Shown here in pieces: positions 22,297 to 34,300 of a DNA stretch of 64,000 nucleotides. Location of the stretch: contig NC_089390.1 in assembly GCF_003171515.1 (NCBI RefSeq), forward strand, positions 3,224,001 through 3,288,000, read 5' to 3'. Under the pieces are notes generated by a model that worked only from the letters and a program-made list of their open reading frames with translations, was not told the DNA's origin and made no database searches. A program made the translations under genes and the position numbers. Source of the stretch: Pyrenophora tritici-repentis (taxonomy: Eukaryota > Ascomycota > Dothideomycetes > Pleosporales > Pleosporaceae). Position 1 is the first letter of the stretch. Each line of letters begins with the position of its first letter.

Positions 22297-23044
22297 CTTA
22301 TCTTGCACCCCCTATTCTCCAGTAGTAATGCGCGTTGTCGTATGTTCAGAGGGTGGATATCAATCTGGAATCCTCGTTTCACGACGGACCGAGAGCGTGT
22401 GGAGTCGTGGTCTCGTGCCAACCGTGTCCTTAGCAATGCAATATTGGCGCGAGAAGATTAGCGGAGGCGACAGCTTATATTAGTCCGGGTGATAGGCAAA
22501 GGAAAGACGCCGTTGAGCGGAACCCGGGAGCCGATATGTGTGCGAGTGTGCCAACAACATAGTGCTGACTTGTAGCAAAGTCGTGTTGCGCGCCATGCAC
22601 CTGAAACAACGTGGCACGGACGCCGTAGCAGACGTCCGAAGAGATGATCCGGGCTGCCCTAGCCCATCTCACATGATGTCATGCTTTGCAACATGTGTTA
22701 CTTTTGTGTGTTCAGCAGTGTGAAGTTTGCAATGAAGTTTGCAACCCTTTCGTCGCAATTTGGTCGCGCTATCACGTGTGTGACGACGCTGCAACAGGCA
22801 GGTGGGGATGCACCTTCCAAGGTTGTACGATCATCGTATATTACACTAAACCCGTCGCTGCCTCAAGGGCCAAAGCAAATAGTAGATGCTAAAAAGAAAT
22901 CGGTATCATCGCAGGCGCAAAGGTAACAGCAACACGCGTCGGGTATCTCATGGTACAGAACGCAACCAATCTTCGCTCGCGCCACTCATATCTAACGTGG
23001 AGTCTCCAGTACCCACACAACCAAAGAAAGGGAAAAAAATGGAA
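22297..23044. other. Gene-free interval, promoter of the AhpC/TSA-like gene
   Basis: Spacer between two minus-strand genes. No coding pattern or repeat recognised. Confidence 0.5.
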
Positions 23045-25044
23045 TCATCGCTTGTATGCGAAAATCGTCTTGCACTCCAGTAAAGTGCGGCGCCTGACGC
23101 ACTCGTCCAGAATCTCTTCGTCTTCCCACCACCACTTTGGCTCGCCTGGGACGTCATCGACAAAGCTACCCCAAATATCCTTCCAGAAGGCGCGGCCAAT
23201 GATTGTTGACAGCTCCTGGTCGACAGTGGCCGAAGTTGGGTCGAAAGCGCATGGTAGTGTCGTATTCTGATCATTGGCCTGATCAACAACTTCGAATCCC
23301 GCATCTGCTAGCCAGCCAGGAACCAGCAGACACGGTTTTGAGCATCTGAAATCCCGCTCAAGGTTGATTGAAAGCCGATCCTCGATCCACATGCGCATCC
23401 GCGGGCCGGCGGTTTGACGTGCAGGTGCTGCGTCCATGATTCTGATTTCCAAAAAGCCACCGGGAGCCAACAGCTTGTGACACTCGCTGAACACTTCGGG
23501 TAATTTAGCAGACGGCATCAGGGACGGCAACGTCGACGCCCTTATATGCGAGAAATAATGCTCGGGGTAAGGGAGCGGGACGATGCCGAATTTGCGCACC
23601 GTCAGGTAGGACACGTTTCCAGGTAAGGGGAAAGGTCGCTGGGGTTTTGTCGTAAGGAAATGCACAGTTTGAGAGGGATGCATAGCCGACAGTTGGTATA
23701 CCTCAGCTGATCTCAACCGTTAGAGCTTGCACGACAGCGTGACGCAAGGGCACAACATGGACTTACAAAGATTCCCATACAGCTCCAGGATTCTGCCTGT
23801 GTTGCATTCTGACTGAGGGGCAATCGTAGGTCGCCCCAGGTTTTGCATATGAAACCCGGTGAGCAACCACAGCTGTTTCTCAAGAGCCAGCTAGTTAATG
23901 ATGAGCAAAGGTGTTCCGAGAGTGAACAAGAGCAAGACTAACCTCTTCGTCGGCCTCTTCGCTGGCCACTTGATTCCAGTCTTCCTTAATTCTATCAAGT
24001 ATGACTTTTGGGCCGGCGCCTTCCATCCTGCGGATGAAACGCTGGAATCGAGAGAGCTCCATTGTGCTGCTATGAGCCGTAGCGACTTTTGCAGGAGTAG
24101 TACGAGGGGTAGGCATCAACTGCATCCCTGTGGGCACTCCTCGCGGAGTAAGCGCTTGCCATTGCGAGAAAGGCTTGCAAGAGAGATTGGAATTTGTGTT
24201 GCTGGTTTCTGTGGAAGCGCGCTGCTTCTCGTCTGGGGTTCTCTCTTCCTGGAAGCTGTCGTGCAGCTCCAACGCCTCTAGCTTGAGGTCCTCCTCATTC
24301 ACTACATGCGGTAGACAGCTGCGAAAGTTGAGTACGGCAACGGATATGGCCGGATTGCTACTGACCTGCTCTCCTTTTTTTTCAAACCCGGACATGGCGT
24401 AGATAGCGAGCCATGGTTTTCTGGAGTGGCCGAGCCAGGCCGGGTTCTGCTTGTTGCGAAAGAAGTTGGACTGACGCGTTGTGAATGAGGGGTATCGTCT
24501 CTGCTGTCGACGGTAGCAGGAGTATATACTTCTCTTCGATCATCTACCCAAGGTAATCAGCACGAGGCGAAGGCCAACGGATGCTTGGCTACTTACGTGA
24601 GATGCGCGACCTAGTAGAGTCGGTTCGTCGAGAAGATATATCACCATCAAGCTCCGACAATTGATCTTTTGAATGCAAAGAATCGCCCGAGGGCAGAGTG
24701 GAAGATAGCGAGCTTGTGTAGGTCCAGCTGGGCTGCAAGACGGGATCCTTGAAGTGGAGGGCGAGCTGCGAGTCGAGGTTTTGAGTGACGGCATTGATGG
24801 TCTTCTGCGAGGCTGTAGTCTTGCTAGTGGATGGTCGCAGTATCTTTGGCTTGATGCTCTTTGCCTTCTTCAAGCTGGCGGACCACCATTGTTCGCGTTC
24901 GGTGGAGTCTGAACTCGTCGAACTCTGGGATCCAATGGACGTGTTGATGGAAGAGGCGGTGACGGACCGCTGCCTCGCCTTGCGCTCTTTCCGAGCGCCA
25001 AAGGTTTCCGTCTCTTGCTCCAGGAGGAGTTCGGTCGCAAACAT
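23045..25044 (-). CDS. SAM-dependent methyltransferase-like protein, 595 aa
   Basis: Five exons: 24597-25044, 24366-24543, 23943-24318, 23767-23890, 23045-23706; introns of 53, 47, 52 and 60 bp, and all phases close. The N-terminal 300 residues are low-complexity and Ser/Thr/Lys-rich (SSINTSIGSQSSTSSDSTE), probably disordered and nuclear or cytosolic. The C-terminal part looks like a class I methyltransferase domain: LLTGFHMQNLGRP, GRILELYGNLSEVYQL, FSECHKLLAPGGFLEIRIMD (the post-II strand with the typical PGG turn), WLADAGFEVVDQ, and GRAFWKDIWGSFV. Motif I (E/D-x-G-x-G-x-G) is not clear, so activity is uncertain. Such proteins with a long disordered N-terminus are common in Pleosporales but are uncharacterised. 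The second donor is GTCAGT, weaker than the rest. Confidence 0.78.
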
Positions 25045-26575
25045 GTTCAGTCAATGTCAGGAGATCAAGTGGGGTGCAGCGGGGCTATGCCGACTCGAGG
25101 ATCTGTCGAGATGGGAGTGGGTGATGGACATGAGGCTATCAATAACTCTAATCGAGGGAGATGGCCCGAACAGGCGGATCGGTAACAGACACCAACCAAG
25201 CACCTGGGCGGGTGGTGTTGCAACCCTCAAGTGAGCAGGTACACAACGGTACCTTTGTTCCCACCGTATCTGCCCATTCGAAACATTGTCGCACGACCCG
25301 GACGTGGCGTTATTGACCTATTAAAGACTACTATCAGGGCACCCCCGAAGTGACTACGTGCGCTAGTGGGCAGCAGCCGTGCTTTTGATGCACCGTGCAC
25401 AAGCACTGGGCGCACCGTGAGCAGTCGGAATGTCGACGGTATCTATGCATCCACACGTGGTGAGAGCGTGCAAGCCATCTGCATTTGATCGCGTTCTCAT
25501 GGGAAAAAGCAAGCCAGCATCGAGTACAATGAGTGCATGTGGCTAGCCCGTCGGACTTGCCTATCTTCCATGTCTCCGAGGGGTCGGCGTTTCTGTGCAA
25601 AGTTTGAGTGGGAAACGCTTGTGGCTGGCTATATTACGAACTTGTCAAATGACGACTGCTGGGGAGCGACCGATGTGAGACCGCCAGCAAGAGTCTGGCT
25701 CCCGCGGGGGAGGATGATCACGACTACGTATGTAAATAAGGATTCTTTGCTTGCCAGCACCAGCACCAGCACCAGCACCAGCACCAGCACCACGCAATGC
25801 TCCACCTGCCTAACGGTCTCAGTGAGGCGGAGGCACGAAGCCGGTGGAACCAAGGCGTCGGCGCGAACTGTCTAACTATAGGAGACGAATTGGTCGCAGC
25901 AGCAGCAAAACAAACAACAGCAAAGAGTAAAGAGGTCATTTTGAACTGACTAGACCGTATGCAGTTGTGCAGTAACTTGGCAGCGGGACGAGATCTGGGA
26001 TTCCCTCGCTGGCCACTCAGTAGCTGCGGCGCCTGATCTGCGTCGGAAGTGCCCTGACTAGCCCGGGTTAGCGCCAATCCAAGCCCCTGACTCGCTTGTG
26101 TCGAGCTACCTTCCACCAGAGCACCAGCCTAGACCAAACACCATCGTTGCCCATCTCCACCCTGTCCATGCCTGACAACGCTCCTGCCGCCGTCGAGCCG
26201 GCGTGTGCTACGCCGAGCCCTTTGTCTCACCCAGGTCGCGTCGCTTTTTGGCTGCACCCATGGCCCATATTGTTGCTCCCTTTGCTGTGCTTGTGAATCT
26301 GCCTTTTGTCTAGGCCAAAGCTAACACCCGCCGCCCTGTCACCTGTACTGTAGCACCTCTGCAGCGCCCTTTGCTTATGGCGACAATCTGACATATCGCA
26401 CCTCGATACCCTTCACACCATATCCGTCTTTAGTCAGCCATTGTCCATGTTTGCTTCTACTTTGCCGCCCGCACGACACATATAGGCTGCCGAGGCCAAT
26501 CTCAACCGTTCTCCTGTTACCCTACGTGACAAGGATCCCTATCGTCAGGTGTCGCTCGTGTCCCAACCTGTGACT
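25045..26575. other. Gene-free head-to-head promoter interval
   Basis: Divergent spacer between the methyltransferase-like gene (-) and the purine transporter (+). It contains a hexanucleotide repeat (separate entry) and a long C/T-rich leader before the transporter ATG. I found no clear UaY or GATA-type site arrangement by eye. Confidence 0.5.
25754..25792. repeat. (CCAGCA)n microsatellite, about six units
   Basis: Perfect tandem hexanucleotide CCAGCA from the CCAGCA at 25754 to the CC at 25792. It lies in non-coding sequence about 800 bp upstream of the purine transporter. Confidence 0.9.
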
Positions 26576-28716
26576 ATGGACTCTATTCGCAATTCAATCG
26601 ACTCGTTCAACGACTATGTGGGCAAGTCGACATTCGGCTCCGTCTTTCGCCTCGGAGGCTCCGGACATGTACGTTGAACGAGGCTGGGCATGCCTCCGAC
26701 TGTCGCTTATCCGCTCTACAGAAAGATGAAATCAAACACACAAAGTTCACCACCGAAGTGAGGGCCGGCCTTACCTCCTTCTTCACCATGGCCTACATCA
26801 TCGCTGTGAATGCCAACATCCTCGCCGACACGGGTGGCACCTGTGTATGCAAAGACGCTGCCGACCCACTATGCTTGACCAACACCGACTATCTCATCTG
26901 CAAGCAGGGTAAGAAGCTTATACATGCCTGCCAAGCCAGTGTTAACTCGACATCAGATCTCAACCGCAACCTAATCACAGCAACCGCAGCAATGGCAGGC
27001 GTCAGCTCCTTCCTCTTTGGTTTCCTGACCAACATGCCAGTTTGTCTCGCGCCCGGTATGGGTTTGAATGCCTACTTTGCCTATCAAATCGTCGGTTTCC
27101 ACGGCAGCGGTCTCATCTCATACAACCTCGCACTCACAGCCGTCTTCGCCGAGGGTTTCATTTTCGTCTTCCTGTCTCTAGTCGGTATGCGACAGTGGCT
27201 CGTCAAGATCATCCCCGTATCGCTCAAGATCGCCGCCGCTTGTGGTATTGGTTTGTTTCTAGCAGAGGTCGGCCTCAGTCACAATGCCGGTATTGGGGCT
27301 ATTTCTGGCGCTAAAAGTACCCCTCTTGACATCGCGGGGTGTCCTGATCAATACAAGGACAAGTTTGGCGCCTGTACAAGCCATAAGATGACTTCTCCCA
27401 CGGTAGGCTGTCCACAGTGTACCCTCGGACACGTGCTAATCCAATCTAGATGTGGCTGGGCATCATGGGTAGTGGCATCCTCACAGCCTACTTGATGACG
27501 TACAAGGTCAAAAGCGCCATGATCCTGGGTATCTTGCTTGTATCCATCATCTCATGGCCGTAAGACTACTCACTCACCCCCTGTACATACTAGTCTCTAA
27601 CGTCTTCACAGACGCGGAACAGCTGTTACTTTCTTCCCCGACACCGAGGTAGGAAACGACCGCTTCGACTTCTTCAAAAAGGTAGTCGACTTCCACCCTA
27701 TCAACCATACATTGAACGCCCTGGACTGGAATGTCAGTCGCGCACCAGGCCACTTCGCCCTCGCTCTCTTCACCTTTCTCTACGTCGACATCATTGATTG
27801 CACCGCCACTCTCTACTCCATGGCTCGTTTCTCCGGAGTGGTTGATCCAGAGACAGGAGATTTCCCTCGATCAACCTTGGCCTACTGCACAGATGCTGCT
27901 TGCATTTCCATTGGCGCACTTCTCGGCTGTTCGCCTGTCACGGCCTTTATTGAAAGCGGTGCTGGAATTGCCGAAGGAGGCAAGACTGGTTTGACCGCCA
28001 TGACATGCGGAGTATGCTTTCTCATATCCATGTTCTTCGCTCCTATTTTTGCGTCCATTCCACCATGGGCGACTGGATGCACTTTGGTTCTCGTAAGTCG
28101 TCTTATTCCGTCCTATTCGAGTCTAGTTGCTAACGGGAATAACAGGTTGGATGCCTTATGATGCGCCAAATATCGTCGATCAACTGGCGGTATATCGGCG
28201 ACGCAATCCCTGCTTTCGTAACCGTCATGTTCATTCCGTTTGGCTACAGCGCCGCTTATGGTCTCATTGCTGGCCTCATGGTTTATACTGCGCTCAACGG
28301 CATGATCTACCTCACCAAAGTCATCTCAGGTGGGTATATTGTCCCGGAAGATGAAGAAAATCGCGAATACTGGACCAGTAAGTTCCCGCTACTTTACTCT
28401 CCACCACCCTTTCATCTCCGTGCCATATCCACTGCTCCATTATATCCCCGCTAACCACCCCTGACTTGCAGTCACACCCCGCGGCCGCCTCCCCTGGTTC
28501 GTCACAGCAAGCCAAACACTAGCGCATCGCGTGCGCGGCACAGAGCGACCCAAAGATGACGACACCCTGTCGGTCCGCAGCGGCGACTCGCACTGGAAGT
28601 ACCATGACCGACTTGCATCGCAGGGCTCCAACCGCGAGCTGGACAGCGTAGTCGTGCACACAGCGCTACCGACAGACCCGCGTGGCCAGAAGGTGTTTAG
28701 CAAGCTGGGCAAATAA
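26576..28716 (+). CDS. azgA: AzgA-type purine (hypoxanthine/adenine/guanine) permease
   Basis: Seven exons: 26576-26668, 26722-26908, 26957-27402, 27450-27559, 27612-28092, 28146-28377, 28472-28716, giving 597 aa; introns are 47-94 bp. The intron at 26909-26956 is 48 bp and in frame; splicing yields CKQDLNRNLITATAA. Family hallmarks: RAGLTSFFTMAYIIAVNANIL near the start, NMPVCLAPGMGLNAYFAYQI (the conserved PGMGxNAYFAY loop), ALFTFLYVDIIDCTATLYS, and ESGAGIAEGGKTGLTA. The protein has about 12-14 membrane helices and hydrophilic ends (KDDDTLSVRSGDSHWK at the C-terminus). In Aspergillus AzgA imports purines across the plasma membrane with protons. The start ATG at 26576 opens MDSIRNSIDSFNDYVGKS, the usual soluble N-terminus. 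Confidence 0.93.
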
Positions 28717-30414
28717 AAATCTTAAGTAAAATCATAACATGGTGTGATATATGCAGCGCATCGACCGGGCTGGTCTGGTTTGAGCGGCACATATCCTTTT
28801 CGTTAGGACCAAAATTCAAAAATTTCTAGCTATTTCCCAGGCCATTATAAATAAAGTTTATGTCGTCTCCAGGCAACATCCATGAGCACAGCAACAAATC
28901 GCAACATGTCTTGTTTATTTTTTCGTTTTGCGTCGAGATTCGGGAAGGCGAACATTTCTCATCATCGGATAATTCACCAGCATGATGTGCAAATCATGTT
29001 TCTTCTCATCAATCATGCTTCCATGCATTATATCAAGCCAATAAGCAAACATGATCCCACCCCAGCACTCTGCGCGAACACGCGCTGGGTATATGCATTA
29101 GCTTCCCCCCTACTCCCTGCACCCCACCCCAGCTGAAGACGTTGCTGCGGTACCGTAGCTCTGTTAGCACCACAACTTTCAAATATTGGTTCGGGTCGTC
29201 TATGGGAGCCAACTATCATGAGCTGCCTCTTCGCTTGCGCGCGCGCACGCACGCACGCTTGCCTCAGCCTCAGCAGCTTAACCGCGAGAATTCCTCCGAT
29301 CCAGAACCCCGTGGCTCGGTTTAAGTTGCTGGGAGCTTATATAGTGTACCGGCATATAAGTGAGGGAAGTACCGTCAAGTCAAGCACACGTTCGAGGTCT
29401 TCCAGGGTGATTATACGAGTTTGCTTGGCTACAACAACTACGTTGGGCTGAGTTTCTCAGCTTGGGCTGGGGCAAGAGAGGGTCAATTGCTTTTTCAAGG
29501 CTGGGGCTGGCAAGAGATAAATACCCACGTGTCGCAATCGTTCCCTACCCTTCCCAGCTTCCCTGTCGCTTTTCGCGAGAATTGTTTTTCTTCTTTTATC
29601 TTTGCATCTTTTAATGAACATTTCCTTTGGTTCGGTCGGCTTCCCCGGTTTAAGCGCATGCTTAGTTAGCTCTTCTCGGCTCTATCTAGGATGGCGATGG
29701 AGGAAAGAAGAAGGAGGGAAAAGGGTGGTGACATTCTTGGTTCGGGACGACGGCGCCAGGGCCGAAAGGCTTAGTTAGCGATCCCGCGTTCCGTGCCGTG
29801 TCATCTTTTCGGTGTCGTACGGGGCTCGGAGCGATGATGCTTAAAGGAAGGGATGAATTGGGTCTAAAACGAACATCATTGCTTATTTCAGGCTGCTATG
29901 CGTCGGCAATGTAAGGATGGTGCTGGCCATCTAGGCAGAAAACCGGTACTTGGTCTGGCACGCCACACTTGCCCTGTTGTAACTGGTACCTGGCTTCTTC
30001 CTCGACTAAACCTGCTTCTTTGTCCCCTATCCGTCGTCCTGGCTTCTTTTCTGCGCACACCCACCCCATTGTTACATGTATTCCAAATATGCCGAGCTCA
30101 CTCGCGATACCGCAAAAGCAAATGGCAGACTTATGGGGAAAAAGCAAGACTGTTTTAACGTGTATGCACCCACCCCCATTCCAAGGATAGCACAACGGTC
30201 AGCTAGTAGGCAAGCTTGTTTCTCGCTTCCGGGCATAATGTCTCGATCCTTTCCTTCGTCTCTAATCTTGCATCCGCGTCTCTTCCACACACCCTCATAC
30301 CTCTTCGTGTATCCAACTTTAGCCATGGCTCAATATCTGCATAAATCGGTCCAGCCGAGCTCTTATCTCTCGCCGCCCAGTTTTCTTCTTCGCGCGAACG
30401 CAACTTCATACAGC
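28717..30414. other. Gene-free interval of 1.7 kb
   Basis: 3' end of the purine permease followed by non-coding sequence. A short alternating GC run with (GCAC)n character lies at about 29236-29258. T/C-rich stretches occur near 29580. No gene recognised. Confidence 0.5.
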
Positions 30415-31010
30415 ATTGCGCCCCACCGTCGACCTGGTATACTGCACCGGTGACATAGCTCAACTCTATGATCCTTGCGACATCTCCACGCCTTACGCTA
30501 TAGGCGACGATGGAGTTGATGTCTCCGTATAGCTTTATACATGTTGAGATTTCCGCTGAAATGGCGTCCATATCGGCGCTCTTCTGAGTCTTTGTGTGTT
30601 TATAATAGACAGTATCAGTATTGTATCAATTTCAACTTACGGTGCCTTAGTATTGATTCTGACCACAAAATCATGTTTCGCAACAGATTTTGAAAACCCA
30701 CTGATCGCGTGTTTCATGGCGCAATCCACGGTGCAATTCGCTACACCTACTCTTCCAGTAAGTAATGGCGGAATTCACAATGCAGCCACCTGACCTTTTG
30801 TATCTGGAAAAGATCTGGCGCATGCAATTGCACTGCTAAGACACCCAATTGAGGGTCTCAATGACATCCAATGCAAGAACCCGTGTCAAGTGGCCAGGGG
30901 TAAAGCCTTGCACATTGCTCTGATATGGGAACGTGCTGGTGATATCTACTGCACCTGTGTGTATCCAAGTTGAAATCCTTACCTATATCAGACAACTCAG
31001 ACGGGTGCAC
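30415..31010 (-). pseudogene. Relic of a short-chain dehydrogenase/reductase (SDR)
   Basis: The minus strand near 30430-30470 reads YVTGAVYQVDGGAQ, the usual C-terminal strand of SDR enzymes. Upstream, around 30640-30760, another frame reads GVANCTVDCAMKHAISGFSK then SVAKHDFVVRINTKAP, which lines up with the SDR active-site helix (Y-x3-K followed by A-x2-G-x-(S/T)K and IRVN-x2-(A)P). The catalytic Tyr is replaced by Asp here. Still further upstream FTPGHLTRVLALDVIETLNW resembles the W-x-R-V-x-x-V-N region. The pieces are in different frames with stops between (for example after ETLNWVS), so this is an old pseudogene. Edges are approximate. Confidence 0.6.
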
Positions 31011-31341
31011 ATGCTGTCAACGTCATCTGTTCTTGGCCCATCTTCCGTGTTGACGTATGCCGGTCCACTCTTGCCATGGTCAAGGACTGCAAGTGATAGT
31101 CAGCATGATACCTTGGAGGGCACTGTCCTCGTGAACGATATGATTTCTGGCGCATAGATCACTATAGAACATCATAATTTCAAAAGCAGAAACGTATCAC
31201 ACCATTGTATAGTATTAGAAGTTGTAGGCAGACCTGAGGTTCGTGCTTGCGCTTCTGTCTAGCACACCTAATCACCTCGATGTCATATCTTAGCGCCCAT
31301 ACTCATCGCCTCATCAAGAACCTAATCGGGATGCCCGTTTC

Positions 31342-34300
31342 TCAGACTTCCATCTCTGTTGCGCGCGAAACTCCAGCCACTGCAGTATGGCTCTGACCGC
31401 CCACAGGCTGGCCGCACTCAGGGCAACGCGCGAGCTGCATTGGCATACCACACTCACCAATGGCAAACTGAGCAGAGTTAGTACTGTAACCATAATCGGG
31501 GGATCAGGAGTGACTTACTGGGTGTCCATTGACGCATTTGTACCAGTGCCCAGAATGAGTGGCGATGCCACCGGGTCCACTGACCATCGCCTTCTTGATA
31601 GCCTCTACTTCCTCCTTCGACACTGCTTCATAGAATTCACTCCTCAACATCTTGGTTGTGGAAATGATGGCTTGGAGCAGTACTTCCCTATCGCGGAAGG
31701 AATGTTTGCAAAGCTGCTTCGCCTTTTCCAGTAACTCTTTGGCAGTGTCGCGATAACCCGTTGCCCTTACGCGATCCTTATCTTTTGCGAGTCCAGAACT
31801 ACCAAACAGGTGGGCGATTCGAGCGTAGCACAGTGAGACTTCAACCGCAAGCTTGGGGAGACTCTGAAGCAGACATTCGTTAATCAACTTCATGCAGTCT
31901 TGGAGGAACTTTTCTATCTTAGTTTCAGGTGAGCCACCAGGAAAGCTAAGCGTCATTGTCGCTGTAAAACGCTTGAGGCCGACGGCATGCGCAATCTCAA
32001 AGTTATCTTCCAGGACCAAGCATCGCACCTTAATCTCGAGCAGGTTGCCACCAAGGGTGATGCGCTGATCGCGATCACGCTTTGCATATTCGGCAGAGGC
32101 ATCGATAACCAGGCTTGACAGTCCAATATCTAGTGGAGTCATCTTTGCCACCGCATGGACGGTTGCTTGGTGCAGCTTGTATGTCGGCTGATGTTGAGCT
32201 TGCATTCTTCGCTGAAGAGACTTCACTGAGTTCATCAGACTGATAGAACTGTGAGAACGATTCTTGAGCCCATCGTTAATGAACTGCATGGTTATTTCGA
32301 GGTTTGCCTCTTTGCGGATCCTGATTAGCTCAAGTGGAACAACAGACTCTCGTGAGTCTTCAAGTTCATTCCTCAAATCGTCCAGTTCTCCTTTCAACTG
32401 CTGAAGCTCTTGTTGACCACTGACGATGAAGCGTTTGGACATCTCATCGATAACAGCTCGGTTGATGAGTCGGTTGTAGCGTTGAGTGATGTATTGCTTG
32501 ATGGGCTCGCGACAGTTCGGGCACTGGGGCACCGATGCGGCAAGCTCAACGTTCTCAATTAAGCCAATGAAACGTCCAGTCTTGATATCAACGTCGTAAA
32601 CGTCTTTGAGCCCGATGTGTCCATCAAGAGTCTCGCTGGTGAAGAAATGACCACAACCTAGAATGACTATAGGTGATTCGTTGAGATCGATGTCGGCGTA
32701 CCGTGACATCATGACCATATCGGGAAGCTCCTCGGACTTCATGCCACACTGCTGACAATATTCAATGGGACATGCTTCGCCACAGATGCTCGGGCACTGG
32801 TGACCACATGGAAGAAGCTTGGTACAGCGCTCATCGCACGGAAGGCGATTGCATGGGGCTGAACAAGGCATTTTACAATCGCCTTGATGCTCGCAGGACC
32901 ATACGCACGACTCGATACATGGAGTACAAGGCTCATGACACTTTTGTGGACACCTCGTGTGTTTACAACGCACCTACAACTGATCAGCATGTGTTTTGCA
33001 GATAGACAAAGAGAACTTACTTCGCATGGGTTTTGACACAAGCCACAGTCCGTGCCGTCGTGGCATTGACGCTTGCAACTGTGGTTACAGGTCCCATACT
33101 TTCTGCCACACGTCTTCCTGCAAGTAGCGTGTTTGATGACCGGCTGGTCATACCTGTCTTTGGTATTGCATCGCCCGCAACTTCCCGGACAAGTATGCCC
33201 ACAGTGAAGCAGTATCTTGCAGGGTTCAGGGCACCTGTATGCTTCGCTAGAGATATCCTTCGAGCACGTCACGTTCACGTAGTGTCCGCAGTCTGGTACA
33301 TGTTTCGAGACCCTCATGTCGCAGGGTATGCTTGGAAGATTCTGTGTAAGGTGGCAGGCCACCCTGTGCTTGAGATGGCCGCACGGCAGGCGCACATTAT
33401 CCAGTAGGACCCCGCACTTTCCACATGCTTCACCGCAAGTGTCCTTCTGGCATGGATGATTGCAAGGCTGGTGTCGGCGTTGACATGGTTTTTCGCACTG
33501 GAAGACAGCATGCATAGATTCCGAGTGGCACCGTGATCCACAAGAGTGACCACAGTCTAGACGATCAGCGCATGCTTCCCTACAGCCGCCTTCTGGGCTA
33601 AGCCTCTGGAAATCGTCGGGTTGTTGTACTTCAATGGCGGTTTCAGGATGTCGGGGACAGCACAAAGCCAGGCGCTCGCCTACTGAGTCTGCAGCGCGTA
33701 GCATGCCAATGACCTTTTGCCACATCTCGACGCTGGAGTACGTGTCTGTGTTACCGATGAGATACATGCCATGCTGCGCGCGACTGAGCAAGACATTGAT
33801 GCGATTTGTAGTCTTGAGAAACCCGACGTTCCGCTTCTCGTTGCTTCGCACAAGTGAGACAATGATGATCTTCGCCTCTTCTCCTTGGAAATTGTCGACA
33901 GTAGCAATTCTCAGCATTTCGGAAAGCTGTTTCTTCTCTAGCGGTTTGCCTAGATAACCCTGTTGGTTGGATGCTGCTTTCTCGTCTACAACATTATCGT
34001 CAACTGTGAAGCCATCCTTTTCGAGTGCTTCACGATCACGATCGCTAAGACAGATCTCGAAGTCGCTCCTCATTGTTGCACGCAGCTTCTGGAGTTGACC
34101 AGTATACGGGGTCAGCACTGCAATATCGTCGGGTTTGTACACGCCCTGGCGGACGACATGACGGACAAGTGCGTGCACCATCTTCACCTCCCAGAGATTC
34201 GACTTAGATTTGGTGTTGTGGACATCCGCGTCGTTCCCGTTTTCGTGGTTGTGGTGGTCGAACCAAAAGACATTTTGACGCATGCCGACAACATCTGGCA

